A DNA stretch of 64,000 bases from Halomonas litopenaei (GTDB lineage Bacteria; Pseudomonadota; Gammaproteobacteria; Pseudomonadales; Halomonadaceae), in assembly GCF_017303055.1 (NCBI RefSeq), contig NZ_JAEKJT010000004.1:124001-188000 (forward strand). Reading direction: 5' to 3'. Of the stretch, positions 37,349 through 45,961 are shown piece by piece. How positions within the stretch are numbered: the first letter of the stretch is position 1; each line of letters opens with the position of its first letter. Made by a program: the position numbers and the translations under genes. The notes under the pieces are model-generated. The model ran no database searches. It was not told where the DNA came from and saw nothing but the letters and a program-made list of their open reading frames with translations.

Positions 37349-39139
37349 ATGGCCCCACCCCTCACAGCGATGGACGCAGACCGCTTCCAGCAGCATGCCA
37401 AAGCCTTGCTGACACCTCTGTATGGAGAACGTAGCGAGGAAGTGCTGCGCCGCCTGTTGCGCCTGATCGAAGCGCAGGGCGCCCGTCTTTCGCACCGTCA
37501 TGGTGCAAGAAACGAACTGTGGAGTGAAAAGGATCAATGGTTGATTCTGTACGGTGATTCGCTGATCGATGAGCACGAATCACGCTCGGACAGCGGTCAG
37601 GAGACGTCGCCCAAACCTCCCCTGGCCGTGCTCGATGACTTTCTTCACAGCCGACTGGCTGGCGTGTTCAGCGGGGTGCACGTGCTGCCCTTCTTTCCCT
37701 GGAGCAGCGACGATGGCTTCTCGGTCATTCACTACCGCGAGGTCGACCCGGCCCTGGGCGAGTGGCGAGACATCAGGCGGCTGGCCAGCCGCCACGACCT
37801 GATGGTGGATCTGGTCTTGAATCATGTCTCAAGGGAGTCGCTGTGGTTTGCCGACTACCTGGGCGGCAACCTGCCCGGTCGTGACTACTTCATCGAGATG
37901 GACCCGGAAACGGATCTCAGCGACGTCGTCCGGCCACGCAGTTCTCCACTGCTGGTACCGGTCAGTACCCGTCGGGGGGTACGCCATCTGTGGGCCACCT
38001 TCTCGGAGGACCAGATCGACCTGAACTTTGCCAACCCCGACGTGCTGATCGAATTCATCGGCATACTGCTGTTCTATCTTCAGCAGGGCGCGCGGATCGT
38101 GCGCCTGGACGCCGTCGCCTTCCTGTGGAAACGGCCCGGCACCCGTTGCATTCACCTTCCCGAAACCCACGCCGTGGTGCGTCTGCTGCGCGCCATCGTC
38201 GATCATGTGGCTCCCGGCACCTTGATCATCACCGAGACCAACGTGCCTCACGCCGAGAACATCAGCTACTTTGGCCTGGAGCGTGAGCACACGCCACCGG
38301 ATGAAGCCCATCTGGTCTATCAGTTCCCGCTGCCCCCACTGCTGCTGCATACCCTGACCAGCGGTGAGGCCGGCACCATCGCCCGCTGGCTGAACACGCT
38401 GCCCGAGCTTCCAGAGGGCTGCAGCTATCTCAACTTCACGGCCAGCCACGACGGCATCGGGGTACGACCGCTGGAAGGCTGGCTCGAGCAACACGAAATC
38501 GATGCTCTGGTTGGCTTGATGCAGCGCTTCGGTGGCTTTGTCAGCATGCGCCGCCAGAGCGACGGCAGTGACAGTCCCTACGAACTGAACATCACCTGGT
38601 TCGATGCCATGAGCGGCACCCGCCGAGGCCCCGACCCCTGGCAGGTCGAGCGCTTCTTGTTGAGTCAGCACCTGATGCTGGTCCTGAAGGGCATACCCGG
38701 GGTCTACATTCACTGTCTGACGGCTACCCAGAATGACCAAGATGGCGTCGAGCGCAGCGGGCGCCTGCGCTCCATCAACCGCAAGCGCTGGCAGCGCCAG
38801 GAACTGGGGATGCTGCTGGACAGCCGGCACACGCCGACCCGTGAGGTATTCGTCGCCCTCACGCGTCGCCTTGAACTGCGCCGTCGAGAGCCTTGCTTCC
38901 ACCCCGACGCCGCTCAGACGGTGGTGCCAACCGCGCCACAATTGCTGGCCATTCAGCGTGGGCCGATTGCCAGCGGCCGTCGCCTGCTGGCGATCCATAA
39001 TGTTACCGACCGCCCGCAACCTCTGGCCATGGCGGAACTCGAACGTCCTGGCTGGGAGGACCTGCTGGAGGGCGGCGAATGGCGCCATTGCGATACCCTG
39101 GCGCCCTATCGCTCACTATGGCTGGTACGTCATGATTGA
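37349..39139 (+). CDS. GH13_18 sugar phosphorylase, probable glucosylglycerate phosphorylase
   Basis: A 596-aa alpha-retaining phosphorylase of the sucrose phosphorylase subfamily. Catalytic residues are visible: nucleophile Asp254 ([10 protein letters not shown]), acid/base Glu296 (ITETNVPH), and His367/Asp368 ([10 protein letters not shown]). The VAFLWK and [11 protein letters not shown] segments are closer to the E. coli YcjM / glucosylglycerate phosphorylase type than to true sucrose phosphorylase, from memory. Context agrees, as the genes that make glucosylglycerate lie 1.2 kb away. It would release glucose-1-phosphate and glycerate when the solute is no longer needed. The start has GGAGG 5 nt upstream. 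Divergent from nrdR. Confidence 0.8.
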   Translation: MAPPLTAMDADRFQQHAKALLTPLYGERSEEVLRRLLRLIEAQGARLSHRHGARNELWSEKDQWLILYGDSLIDEHESRSDSGQETSPKPPLAVLDDFLHSRLAGVFSGVHVLPFFPWSSDDGFSVIHYREVDPALGEWRDIRRLASRHDLMVDLVLNHVSRESLWFADYLGGNLPGRDYFIEMDPETDLSDVVRPRSSPLLVPVSTRRGVRHLWATFSEDQIDLNFANPDVLIEFIGILLFYLQQGARIVRLDAVAFLWKRPGTRCIHLPETHAVVRLLRAIVDHVAPGTLIITETNVPHAENISYFGLEREHTPPDEAHLVYQFPLPPLLLHTLTSGEAGTIARWLNTLPELPEGCSYLNFTASHDGIGVRPLEGWLEQHEIDALVGLMQRFGGFVSMRRQSDGSDSPYELNITWFDAMSGTRRGPDPWQVERFLLSQHLMLVLKGIPGVYIHCLTATQNDQDGVERSGRLRSINRKRWQRQELGMLLDSRHTPTREVFVALTRRLELRRREPCFHPDAAQTVVPTAPQLLAIQRGPIASGRRLLAIHNVTDRPQPLAMAELERPGWEDLLEGGEWRHCDTLAPYRSLWLVRHD

Positions 39140-39434
39140 GCGTTCAGGAAGCACTGCATCACTGCCTGCACCAACGATTCGCTGCGTTGCGCGCCCCTCG
39201 AACGCCTCACCTGTAGCGCAAAGGCTCCGGCGTCTGCGCTGCGGGCGCCTGGCGCCGCTCGGCTGATGACTGCAGCGTTTCCTTTATCCGTAACCCCACC
39301 AACCGGGCCGGCCACCGAACTGACCTCTCATCCTGTTGTCCCAGCTGTTGTCACAGCACTGGCCGCCCTACCACCGGGATGATCAGGTCACCTCTGCGCG
39401 CCCCTCCGACAACGACATGCGAGCCCGAACACCG
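39140..39434. other. 295-bp spacer between the phosphorylase and the DsbG-like gene
   Basis: No gene seen. Possible earlier ATGs for the DsbG-like protein occur at 39336 and 39417, but none has a good ribosome site. No clear terminator for the phosphorylase gene is visible. Confidence 0.4.
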
Positions 39435-40241
39435 ATGAGTCAGGACACCCCCCGCCGCCCCGATGCCCCATCGCGCCCGCGTTACCCGCGATCCTTCATG
39501 ACCCTTGCTGCGGTGGCCTTCGGCCTGCTGCCGCTATCCAGCGTCGAAGCCAAGGATTACCCCGCGCCTATCGAGGCCCTCGAGAAAGAAGGCCTGGAAG
39601 TGCATGGAGAATTTGATGCCCCTGGAGGCCTGGAGGGCTACGCTGCCAGCCACCGAGGCCAGCCCATGACAATCTTCGTGACTGCCGATGGCGAGCACGC
39701 CATTGTCGGCAACCTGATTGACGGTGAGGCCAACAACCTGTCGGAAGAGCCGCTGGAGCGACTGGTGCAAGGACCTCAGGATGAAGCGGTGTGGCAGGAC
39801 CTGGCTGACAGCGCCTGGATCGCTGATGGCGACCCGGACGCGCCGCGCACGGTGTACGTCTTCACCGATCCCAACTGCCCATACTGCACCCGCCTGTGGC
39901 AGATGACCCGCCCCTTCGTGGAGAGCGGAGAGGTCCAGCTACGCCACGTCATGGTGGGCATACTGGATCCAGCGAGCCCACGCCAGGCGGTCACCATGCT
40001 GGCCGCGGACGACCCCTCTGCCGCCCTGGCCGCTCACGAAGGGGGTGATCCGATTACGCCGATGCGCCAGCTACCCCGCGACCTGGAACAGCGTCTACAG
40101 AGCAATCATGAGCTGTTCCGAGGCTTCGGTATGGTGGCCACCCCAGGCATGGTCTATCGCCATGATGGCAAGGTCGAAATGACTCAGGGACTGCCGGGAC
40201 AGGCCCTGTTCGAGACCATCATGGGAAGCGCCAGCCCCTGA
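39435..40241 (+). CDS. dsbG: DsbG/DsbC-like periplasmic thiol:disulfide isomerase
   Basis: A thioredoxin-fold protein of about 268 aa. From the ATG at 39435 it has a signal-like N-terminus (SFMTLAAVAFGLLPLSSVEA), an N-terminal dimerisation domain, and a C-terminal domain with the CPYC active site (Cys148/Cys151 in FTDPNCPYCTRLW) and cis-Pro in VATPGMVY. The overall length and the EGYAASHRGQPMTIFVTADG segment fit DsbG better than DsbC. It would act with DsbD on misfolded or sulfenylated periplasmic proteins. The start is uncertain (39417 also possible). Its stop codon is the loop of a hairpin. Confidence 0.83.
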   Translation: MSQDTPRRPDAPSRPRYPRSFMTLAAVAFGLLPLSSVEAKDYPAPIEALEKEGLEVHGEFDAPGGLEGYAASHRGQPMTIFVTADGEHAIVGNLIDGEANNLSEEPLERLVQGPQDEAVWQDLADSAWIADGDPDAPRTVYVFTDPNCPYCTRLWQMTRPFVESGEVQLRHVMVGILDPASPRQAVTMLAADDPSAALAAHEGGDPITPMRQLPRDLEQRLQSNHELFRGFGMVATPGMVYRHDGKVEMTQGLPGQALFETIMGSASP

Positions 40242-40250
40242 GGGGCTGGC
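40230..40250. terminator. Hairpin whose loop is the dsbG stop codon
   Basis: Perfect 9-bp stem GCCAGCCCC / GGGGCTGGC (40230-40238 with 40242-40250) with a 3-nt loop TGA that is the stop codon of the DsbG-like gene. It lies between convergent genes. No T-tract follows. Confidence 0.7.
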
Positions 40251-40321
40251 ACCACAGCGGATCAGCTCTGTCATCACAAGGGCCTTGCCATGGCGAGCCC
40301 CCGTGACAGGCACTCTCCCTC

Positions 40322-41542
40322 CTAGACATCTCCGGCGTTGTCGGCTTCCACCGCCTGATAAAGGCGCTGTGGAAGATCCGGCAGCGCCGCTCTTACCCTG
40401 TTCCAACTGGGAATGAAGGGCTTCTCCCGGGGGTTGTCGAGGAAAGCATTTCCCGCCTCGATCAGATTCGCCGCAAACAGCTCTACGGCCTGCTCTTCGG
40501 CGTGGCGATCGAGGCTCAGGCCATTCATGGTGGCATCGTGGTCGTAGGACTCGATCAAATCCAGAGCGAGTCGGTAGTAGGTCGCCTTCAGCGTGCGAAA
40601 ACCCTCGGAGGAGAATCCCACCCCTTGCGTTGCCAGCTTGCGATACAGCGCCTTGGCAATATCCAGGCTCATGCGGTTGAGCCCCGCACTGGCATCATCG
40701 GCAGAGACCGGCTGATGCTTGTGATCGTAGACATCGGCAATGTCGACCTGACAGAGGCGGTTGGTCGAATGGTCACGGTGCACCTCGGACAGCACCCCGA
40801 TCTCCAGTCCCCAGTCGGCGGGTATGCGCAGGTTGTCGAGCACCTCCGTGCGCATGGAAAACTCGCCTGACAGCGGGTAGCGATAGCTATCGAGATAGTC
40901 CAGATAAGGCAGCGGCCCGTGCATGGTCTTCAGCGCCCGCAGCAGCGGCGTGACCAATAGTCGAGACACCCGTCCGTTCAGCTTGCCTTCGGCGATGCGC
41001 GAGTAGTAGCCCTTGCAGAACGCGTAGTTGAAGCGTGGATGCGCCACGGGGTACATCAGTCTGGCCAGCAGCGAGCGGTCGTAGGTCAGAATATCGCAAT
41101 CGTGCAGTCCCACCGCTGCCGTGCGCCCCGATGCCTGGACATAGCCCGCACAGAACCAGACGTTGCGCCCCTTGCCCGGCTGCTGTGGGGCAAGCCCCTC
41201 GGCAGACAGGTCGGCGTCGAGCTCGCGCAGGCGAGGTCCATCATTCCACAGGATGCGGTGGTGCTGGGGCAGGCGGGAGAAGAATTCTCGAGCACGCAGA
41301 AACTGATCGCGGTCGGCACGATCCAGGCCGATGACAATCTCGGACAAGTAGTCGGCACTCGACAAGGTCTCGACGATCGCATCCAGTGCCGGTCCTTCCA
41401 GTTCAGAATAGAGCGACGGCAGGATCAGCCCCAGCGGCCGCTGTCTGGAGAACTGCTCAAGGTCCGCCTCAAGCTCTTCGGCAGAACGACGGGTCAGGTT
41501 GTGAAAATCGGTAATGATGCCGTTCTGATGGAAATCGCTCAT
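40322..41542 (-). CDS. gpgS: Glucosyl-3-phosphoglycerate synthase (GT81)
   Basis: Transfers glucose from a nucleotide sugar to 3-phosphoglycerate, the first step of glucosylglycerate synthesis. It is 406 aa. GT-A fold features are the opening LGLILPSLYSELEGPALDAIV, the metal-binding DCD (Asp148-Asp150 in VGLHDCDILTYDRSLLARL), and GEFSMRTEVLDNLRIPADWGLEIGVL-type acceptor region (GEFSMRTEVL, DWGLEIGVL). The ATG at 41542 has AGAGGA 6 nt upstream and overlaps the phosphatase stop (ATGA), so the two enzymes are coupled. The alternative, a mannosyl transferase of the same clan, is less likely given the phosphorylase. Confidence 0.87.
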   Translation of the reverse strand: MSDFHQNGIITDFHNLTRRSAEELEADLEQFSRQRPLGLILPSLYSELEGPALDAIVETLSSADYLSEIVIGLDRADRDQFLRAREFFSRLPQHHRILWNDGPRLRELDADLSAEGLAPQQPGKGRNVWFCAGYVQASGRTAAVGLHDCDILTYDRSLLARLMYPVAHPRFNYAFCKGYYSRIAEGKLNGRVSRLLVTPLLRALKTMHGPLPYLDYLDSYRYPLSGEFSMRTEVLDNLRIPADWGLEIGVLSEVHRDHSTNRLCQVDIADVYDHKHQPVSADDASAGLNRMSLDIAKALYRKLATQGVGFSSEGFRTLKATYYRLALDLIESYDHDATMNGLSLDRHAEEQAVELFAANLIEAGNAFLDNPREKPFIPSWNRVRAALPDLPQRLYQAVEADNAGDV

Positions 41543-42480
41543 GCGTCGTCCTCTTTTCCGCCAAGATGGTGATGCTGATCGTCTGTCTGCGCGCCCTGGT
41601 CTTCCCTGGCCGCTGCCTCGAGGGCCTGAGGGTTCGCTCCCCAGCAATGGGCTACCCCTTCGGCCCAGCCCCGTGGCCCCATCCCTTCACTGCGGTAGAG
41701 GTTTGGCTGATCCGGCCGGACATCCAGACCATGCTGGCCGCGAATCACCACCGCGGCGTCGGTTGCCTCCAGCATGGCCACGTCATTGGGGCCGTCGCCC
41801 AGGGACAGGGTGGTCGGTCGCTTGCCCTTCAACGCTTCGTAGCGCGCACACAGCCAACGCACCGCCTGGCCCTTGTCTGTGTCCCCCAGCACATGCCAGA
41901 AGCGTCCGCCACGGGTCATGCGCAGGCCATCGCCTGCCAGACCTTCGCGAAAGCGTTGCAACAGCGCATCGTCGTCCTCCCACAGCAGCGGCTCGCTGCC
42001 TTCGCGCAGGCGCGCCAGGCGTGCCTCCTGTTCATCCAGGCCGGTGAACGCCACGACGTCCTCCAGCGCCATTTCACTCATGGTCAGAAAGCGCGCCGAC
42101 AGACGCTCCCGCCAGATCGCCACGCGCCGACGAATCAGTCCGATATCGACACCCAGGGTGCGAATGACCAGGCCATCGGGGCCCACTGGACCCTCGCGCC
42201 TGGCATGGCACCAGCTCTCGGGCAGGGCGATGACCGCTCCGTTCTCGGCAATAAAGGGCTGATCAGCAAGTCCCAGCGCCTGGCGCAAGCCAAGCAGCTC
42301 ACTGCGCGTCTTGCTGGTCACCGGAATCACCCCGACACCGGCCTTGCGCAGCGTCTCGAGCCACGGCTGGGCAGGCGCCCAGTCGTAGTCATGGTGGTCA
42401 AGTAGAGAGCCATCCAGGTCGGTAAACAGAAGGCGGGGTTCAGCGCTGTCGCCCAGGCAGGGCGTGGCAGTGGCGTGCAT
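41539..42480 (-). CDS. gpgP: Glucosyl-3-phosphoglycerate phosphatase (mannosyl-3-phosphoglycerate phosphatase family)
   Basis: HAD-IIB phosphatase, 313 aa, completing glucosylglycerate by removing the phosphate from the GpgS product. Motif I is FTDLDGSLLDHHDYDW (Asp21/Asp23), motif II VTSKTRSEL, and motif IV LSLGDGPNDVAML. FIAENGAVIALPE and DTDKGQAVRWL are typical of the MPGP/YedP group. It precedes gpgS in a two-gene operon. GAAGG lies 7 nt before the ATG. A poorly conserved acidic/His-rich tail ends the protein. Confidence 0.86.
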   Translation of the reverse strand: MHATATPCLGDSAEPRLLFTDLDGSLLDHHDYDWAPAQPWLETLRKAGVGVIPVTSKTRSELLGLRQALGLADQPFIAENGAVIALPESWCHARREGPVGPDGLVIRTLGVDIGLIRRRVAIWRERLSARFLTMSEMALEDVVAFTGLDEQEARLARLREGSEPLLWEDDDALLQRFREGLAGDGLRMTRGGRFWHVLGDTDKGQAVRWLCARYEALKGKRPTTLSLGDGPNDVAMLEATDAAVVIRGQHGLDVRPDQPNLYRSEGMGPRGWAEGVAHCWGANPQALEAAAREDQGAQTDDQHHHLGGKEDDA

Positions 42481-42514
42481 GGCAGGGCCTTCGCATCAAA
42501 AGAGTTCACCTTGA

Positions 42515-42581
42515 CTCATAGCAAGGGGCACGCCACCGCGTTAAGGAAGATAAATAAAACAGTCACATGCAAAAACATGTG
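42515..42581 (-). promoter_or_regulatory. Candidate promoter and operator dyad of gpgP-gpgS
   Basis: On the minus strand, TTAACG (42539-42544), an 18-nt spacer and an extended -10 TGC-TATGAG (TATGAG at 42515-42520) would start transcription about 28 nt before the gpgP ATG. Twenty nt upstream of the -35 lies the perfect dyad CACATG-CAAAAA-CATGTG (42564-42581). Both were read by eye. Confidence 0.4.
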
Positions 42582-42690
42582 CACAACGAAGCATCCACCG
42601 AGGTCAGGACAGGTGCACACCCAGGCACCAACATGGTGCAGCAGCACCCGGCAGGCTTGGCCAGCCCCTGGATGAGCATGCCGCCAGCAT

Positions 42691-42726
42691 GAAAATGCCC
42701 CCACGAGCAGGGCTCATGGGGGCATT
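42691..42726 (-). terminator. Intrinsic terminator of glyA
   Basis: Stem AATGCCCCCA / TGGGGGCATT (42694-42703 with 42717-42726), with an inner GAGC/GCTC pairing, followed on the minus strand by a short T-run. It is about 60 bp past the glyA stop. Confidence 0.88.
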
Positions 42727-42784
42727 CCGTCGTGCAGGCTACGTCATCAGGCTACGGTTCCTGATGGTGCTTACCCTGCCGCTA

Positions 42785-44050
42785 TCAGGCGTAGACCGGA
42801 AGACGAGCGCAGACTGCCTCGACCTTGGCTTTCACGTCCGCTTCAACGGCTTCGCTGGACTCACCGCTGGCCATGACGTCGAGAATGTCGCAGATCCAGC
42901 CGGCCAGGTCGCCGCACTCGGCCTCGCCAAAGCCGCGAGTGGTCACCGCCGGGGTGCCGATACGCAGGCCAGAGGTCACGAACGGGCTCTGGGGATCGCC
43001 AGGCACGGCGTTCTTGTTGACCGTGATATGAGCGCGGCCCAGAGCGGCATCCGCATCCTTGCCGGTCAGGCCTTGCTTGATCAGGGAGAGCAGGAACAGG
43101 TGATCTTCGGTGCCACCGGACACCACATCGTAACCGCGCTCGATAAACACCTTGGCCATCACCTGGGCGTTCTTGACCACCTGCTGCTGGTAGGTCTTGA
43201 ACTCGGGCGCCATGGCTTCCTTGAAGCAGATCGCCTTGGCCGCGATCACGTGCTCGAGCGGCCCACCCTGTCCACCAGGGAAGACGGCGGACTGCAGCTT
43301 CTTCTCGATGTCGGCATCGTTCTCGGCGGACAGGATCAGGCCACCGCGGGGTCCGCGCAGCGTCTTGTGGGTGGTCGTGGTGACCACATGGGCGTGGGGC
43401 AGCGGAGTCGGGTAGACACCCGCCGCCACCAGACCCGCCACGTGGGCCATGTCGACCAGCAGGTAGGCGCCCACTTCGTCAGCGATCTTGCGGAACTGAG
43501 CCCAGTCGATGATCTGGGAGTAGGCAGAGAAACCTGCAATGATCATCTTCGGCTGGTGCTCGCGGGCCAGACGTGCCACTTCTTCGTAGTCGATACGTCC
43601 GGACTCGTCGATGCCGTACTGGACGGCATTGTAATGCTTGCCGGAGAAGTTGGGACGTGCGCCGTGGGTCAGGTGGCCCCCAGCGTCCAGGCTCATGCCG
43701 AGGACGGTATCACCCGGCTTGACCAGCGCCTGGAAGACCGCGCCGTTGGCCTGGGAGCCGGAGTGCGGCTGAACGTTGGCGTAGCTGGCACCAAACAGCT
43801 CCTTGGCGTAGTCGATGGCCAGCTGCTCGACAATGTCGACGTACTCGCAGCCACCGTAGTAGCGCTTGCCGGGATAGCCTTCCGCGTACTTGTTGGTCAG
43901 CTGGCTACCCTGAGCCTCCATCACGCGGGGGCTGGCATAGTTCTCGGAGGCGATCAGTTCGATGTGGGCTTCCTGACGAGCCACTTCCTTTTGCATGGCA
44001 TCGAACAGGGCATCATCGAAACCGGCAATCTGCATATCACGGCTGAACAT
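42785..44050 (-). CDS. glyA: Serine hydroxymethyltransferase
   Basis: PLP enzyme interconverting serine and glycine while charging tetrahydrofolate with a one-carbon unit, which feeds ThyA. It is 421 aa from the ATG at 44050 ([13 protein letters not shown], matching the family start). An ATG three codons upstream (44059) is also possible. Motifs are [47 protein letters not shown] with the PLP Lys, and the C-terminal [15 protein letters not shown]. Confidence 0.97.
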   Translation of the reverse strand: MFSRDMQIAGFDDALFDAMQKEVARQEAHIELIASENYASPRVMEAQGSQLTNKYAEGYPGKRYYGGCEYVDIVEQLAIDYAKELFGASYANVQPHSGSQANGAVFQALVKPGDTVLGMSLDAGGHLTHGARPNFSGKHYNAVQYGIDESGRIDYEEVARLAREHQPKMIIAGFSAYSQIIDWAQFRKIADEVGAYLLVDMAHVAGLVAAGVYPTPLPHAHVVTTTTHKTLRGPRGGLILSAENDADIEKKLQSAVFPGGQGGPLEHVIAAKAICFKEAMAPEFKTYQQQVVKNAQVMAKVFIERGYDVVSGGTEDHLFLLSLIKQGLTGKDADAALGRAHITVNKNAVPGDPQSPFVTSGLRIGTPAVTTRGFGEAECGDLAGWICDILDVMASGESSEAVEADVKAKVEAVCARLPVYA

Positions 44051-44225
44051 CGGCGGCATAACCTCGCGGCAGGGGAAAGACGACAGAGAATCGTATAAAT
44101 CGGGCCGCCATAATAGCGCAGCCCATGACCGCTTTCACATGAAAGACCGTCATGAGCTGTTCCATGATTTCTCATCTTGGGGTTAGTTTTACTGAACCAC
44201 GCCTGAACAGGCCGGTTATTTTGGA

Positions 44226-44251
44226 CGCCGACGACGTGGCCGCCGTCGGCG
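44226..44251. terminator. Hairpin downstream of the unknown exported protein
   Basis: Stem CGCCGACG / CGTCGGCG (44226-44233 with 44244-44251), 10-nt loop, about 40 bp past the stop of the gene at 44294. There is no T-tract, so this is only a candidate 3' end. Confidence 0.35.
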
Positions 44252-44293
44252 CAGCGACTCATCCTTCCCTTGCGATGCGCCGCTTTACCGCGA

Positions 44294-45682
44294 TTACTCC
44301 ACCGTGACCTGCATCGACAGCGCGTCCGGCAGACCCATCGGGTCTTCCTTGGCCAGTTTCTGAATATGCTGGCTGGGCGGAAGCTCGGTGGTGATCTGCA
44401 TGCTGCTGGCTTCGCCCGCCATCATCTTGACGATACCGCTGAGCACCGCCCCGATCTGGGGCCCCATCATGATGCCGAAGCCTTCCGCCTGGGTCCGGAA
44501 CTGCTCAAGCAGCGCGTCCTCCGAGACTCCCTGGGTCGCCGCGATCACCGGGGCAATCCGTCCGAAGACGCCGAGATCGCCGATATCGAGCGACACATCG
44601 CCTCCCTGCAGATCCAGCTCGGTCCAGTCGTTCAGGCCCGCGAAATAGGTCGCGGGGTCCTGGCCCTTGGGAAGATTGACGGGCAGGTCGCTATCGAAAC
44701 CGATACGCAGGGCGTCACGGGCCGTCATGGTAAAGCGACTGGCCACCTGGCCATTGGATCCCTGTGCTTCCCAAGTGCCGTCCATGTCGGCATCCAGGGT
44801 CAACTGCCCGGTGCCTCCGGTCAACACATTGGCGACCATGCGCAGCTGGGTGCGCTCATCCGCCGGCGCCAGCTCGATCATCTTCGCCAGGTCCAGGGCC
44901 AGTCCTTCCATGCGACCGCTGTAGGCCCCATCCGTCATGTCGCCATCCGCCACCAGGCTGGCCAAGGAGGCCACCACACGATCGGAATCCAGCGAGAAGT
45001 CGGACAGCTCAAGCGCGTCGACGGTCGGCGAATCGCCTTCCATTCCCTTCAAGCCGGTCAGGCTCAGCGACGGCAGGGCAAAGGTCCCGGTGCCCAGGTC
45101 TTCGTCCCCCTGGAACGCCCCCGTCAGGCCCGACAGCACCAGACTACCGATGGCATCCTGGCTGAGCTCAGTCGCTTCCAGACTGTCGATATTGATCTGT
45201 CCGGGAAACTCGCCCCAGGGCAGGTCCGCGCCCACCGATCCTTCGCTCTGGTCCATGACCAGGCCTTCCAGACGTAGCCCCGCCAGGGGATTGTCCTGGC
45301 CCCAGGGCAGTTCACGCAGGTCCAGAACCGCCTGACCGGGCTCCTCGAAGCTCAACCGGGTGAGGGTCATGCTCGCGCCACGGTCAATCAGTTCCACCTC
45401 TTCCAGCACGACTTCGTCGGGCGACTCGTAGTCACCTTCGACCAGATAGCGAGCAACACTGAGCCGCTCTCCATCAGGGCCCGTCAACACCAGATCCTCG
45501 GCGCTGGTGGTGCTGCCGAAGAGTTCATCGGACACGTCACCGATCTCCAGCGTGCCCTCGCCTCCCAGCATCGTCTTGAGGTCCGCCTCAAGACGTTCGG
45601 CATCGGCCTGCGCCATACCGGACCCCAGCGCCAGCAGCAGCGCAAGTGGCGCCCCATGGCGCGGTTGAATCAGATACTTCAT
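44294..45682 (-). CDS. Exported acidic protein of unknown function
   Basis: I do not recognise this 462-aa protein. It begins with a Sec signal peptide (LALLLALGSGMAQA, cleavage before DAERL), so it should be periplasmic. The mature part is strongly acidic and built of repeated beta-strand-like segments of the form 'LxLxGLxGxF' and 'LxLSDFSLDSD', with a last third richer in helix (FRTQAEGFGIMMGPQIGAVLSGIVKMM). No Cys is present in the mature region. The pattern is vaguely like DUF945/AsmA-type envelope proteins, such as the one at 30277, but lacks a membrane anchor. It stands alone between glyA and the polyphosphate enzyme. Confidence 0.75.
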   Translation of the reverse strand: MKYLIQPRHGAPLALLLALGSGMAQADAERLEADLKTMLGGEGTLEIGDVSDELFGSTTSAEDLVLTGPDGERLSVARYLVEGDYESPDEVVLEEVELIDRGASMTLTRLSFEEPGQAVLDLRELPWGQDNPLAGLRLEGLVMDQSEGSVGADLPWGEFPGQINIDSLEATELSQDAIGSLVLSGLTGAFQGDEDLGTGTFALPSLSLTGLKGMEGDSPTVDALELSDFSLDSDRVVASLASLVADGDMTDGAYSGRMEGLALDLAKMIELAPADERTQLRMVANVLTGGTGQLTLDADMDGTWEAQGSNGQVASRFTMTARDALRIGFDSDLPVNLPKGQDPATYFAGLNDWTELDLQGGDVSLDIGDLGVFGRIAPVIAATQGVSEDALLEQFRTQAEGFGIMMGPQIGAVLSGIVKMMAGEASSMQITTELPPSQHIQKLAKEDPMGLPDALSMQVTVE

Positions 45683-45961
45683 CGAGGTTCACCTCCCCTG
45701 TGAATTCGGTTATCAGCCTTTCAGCCATCTCAACAATTGGCTGTCGCAACGTCTGTGTCGTCCGACCGGTCCATCCGTCCGGTCGCTAGCAAGATGGGCC
45801 TGAGTGAATCACTGTAGCCTGTCGTCATGACCGCCGACAGCCTTGTTATGACGCCAGCCCTGACGCCACACTGCTATCACACCACTCTTACACCTCTCGA
45901 CGACACCTCTCGACCGACTCAGGCACCGTCGCTGTGGTACCCGGTAGACCCGAAGGGATAA

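Larger units (their letters stand above)
42481..42784. other. 304-bp region between gpgP and glyA
   Basis: Holds the likely gpgP promoter and dyad (42515-42581) and the glyA terminator (42691-42726). Nothing else is recognisable. Confidence 0.6.

Noticed and set aside
45683..45961. Possible regulatory repeat CACCTCTCGAC (two copies near 45890-45915)
   Set aside because: Only two short copies with no symmetry or relation to a promoter.
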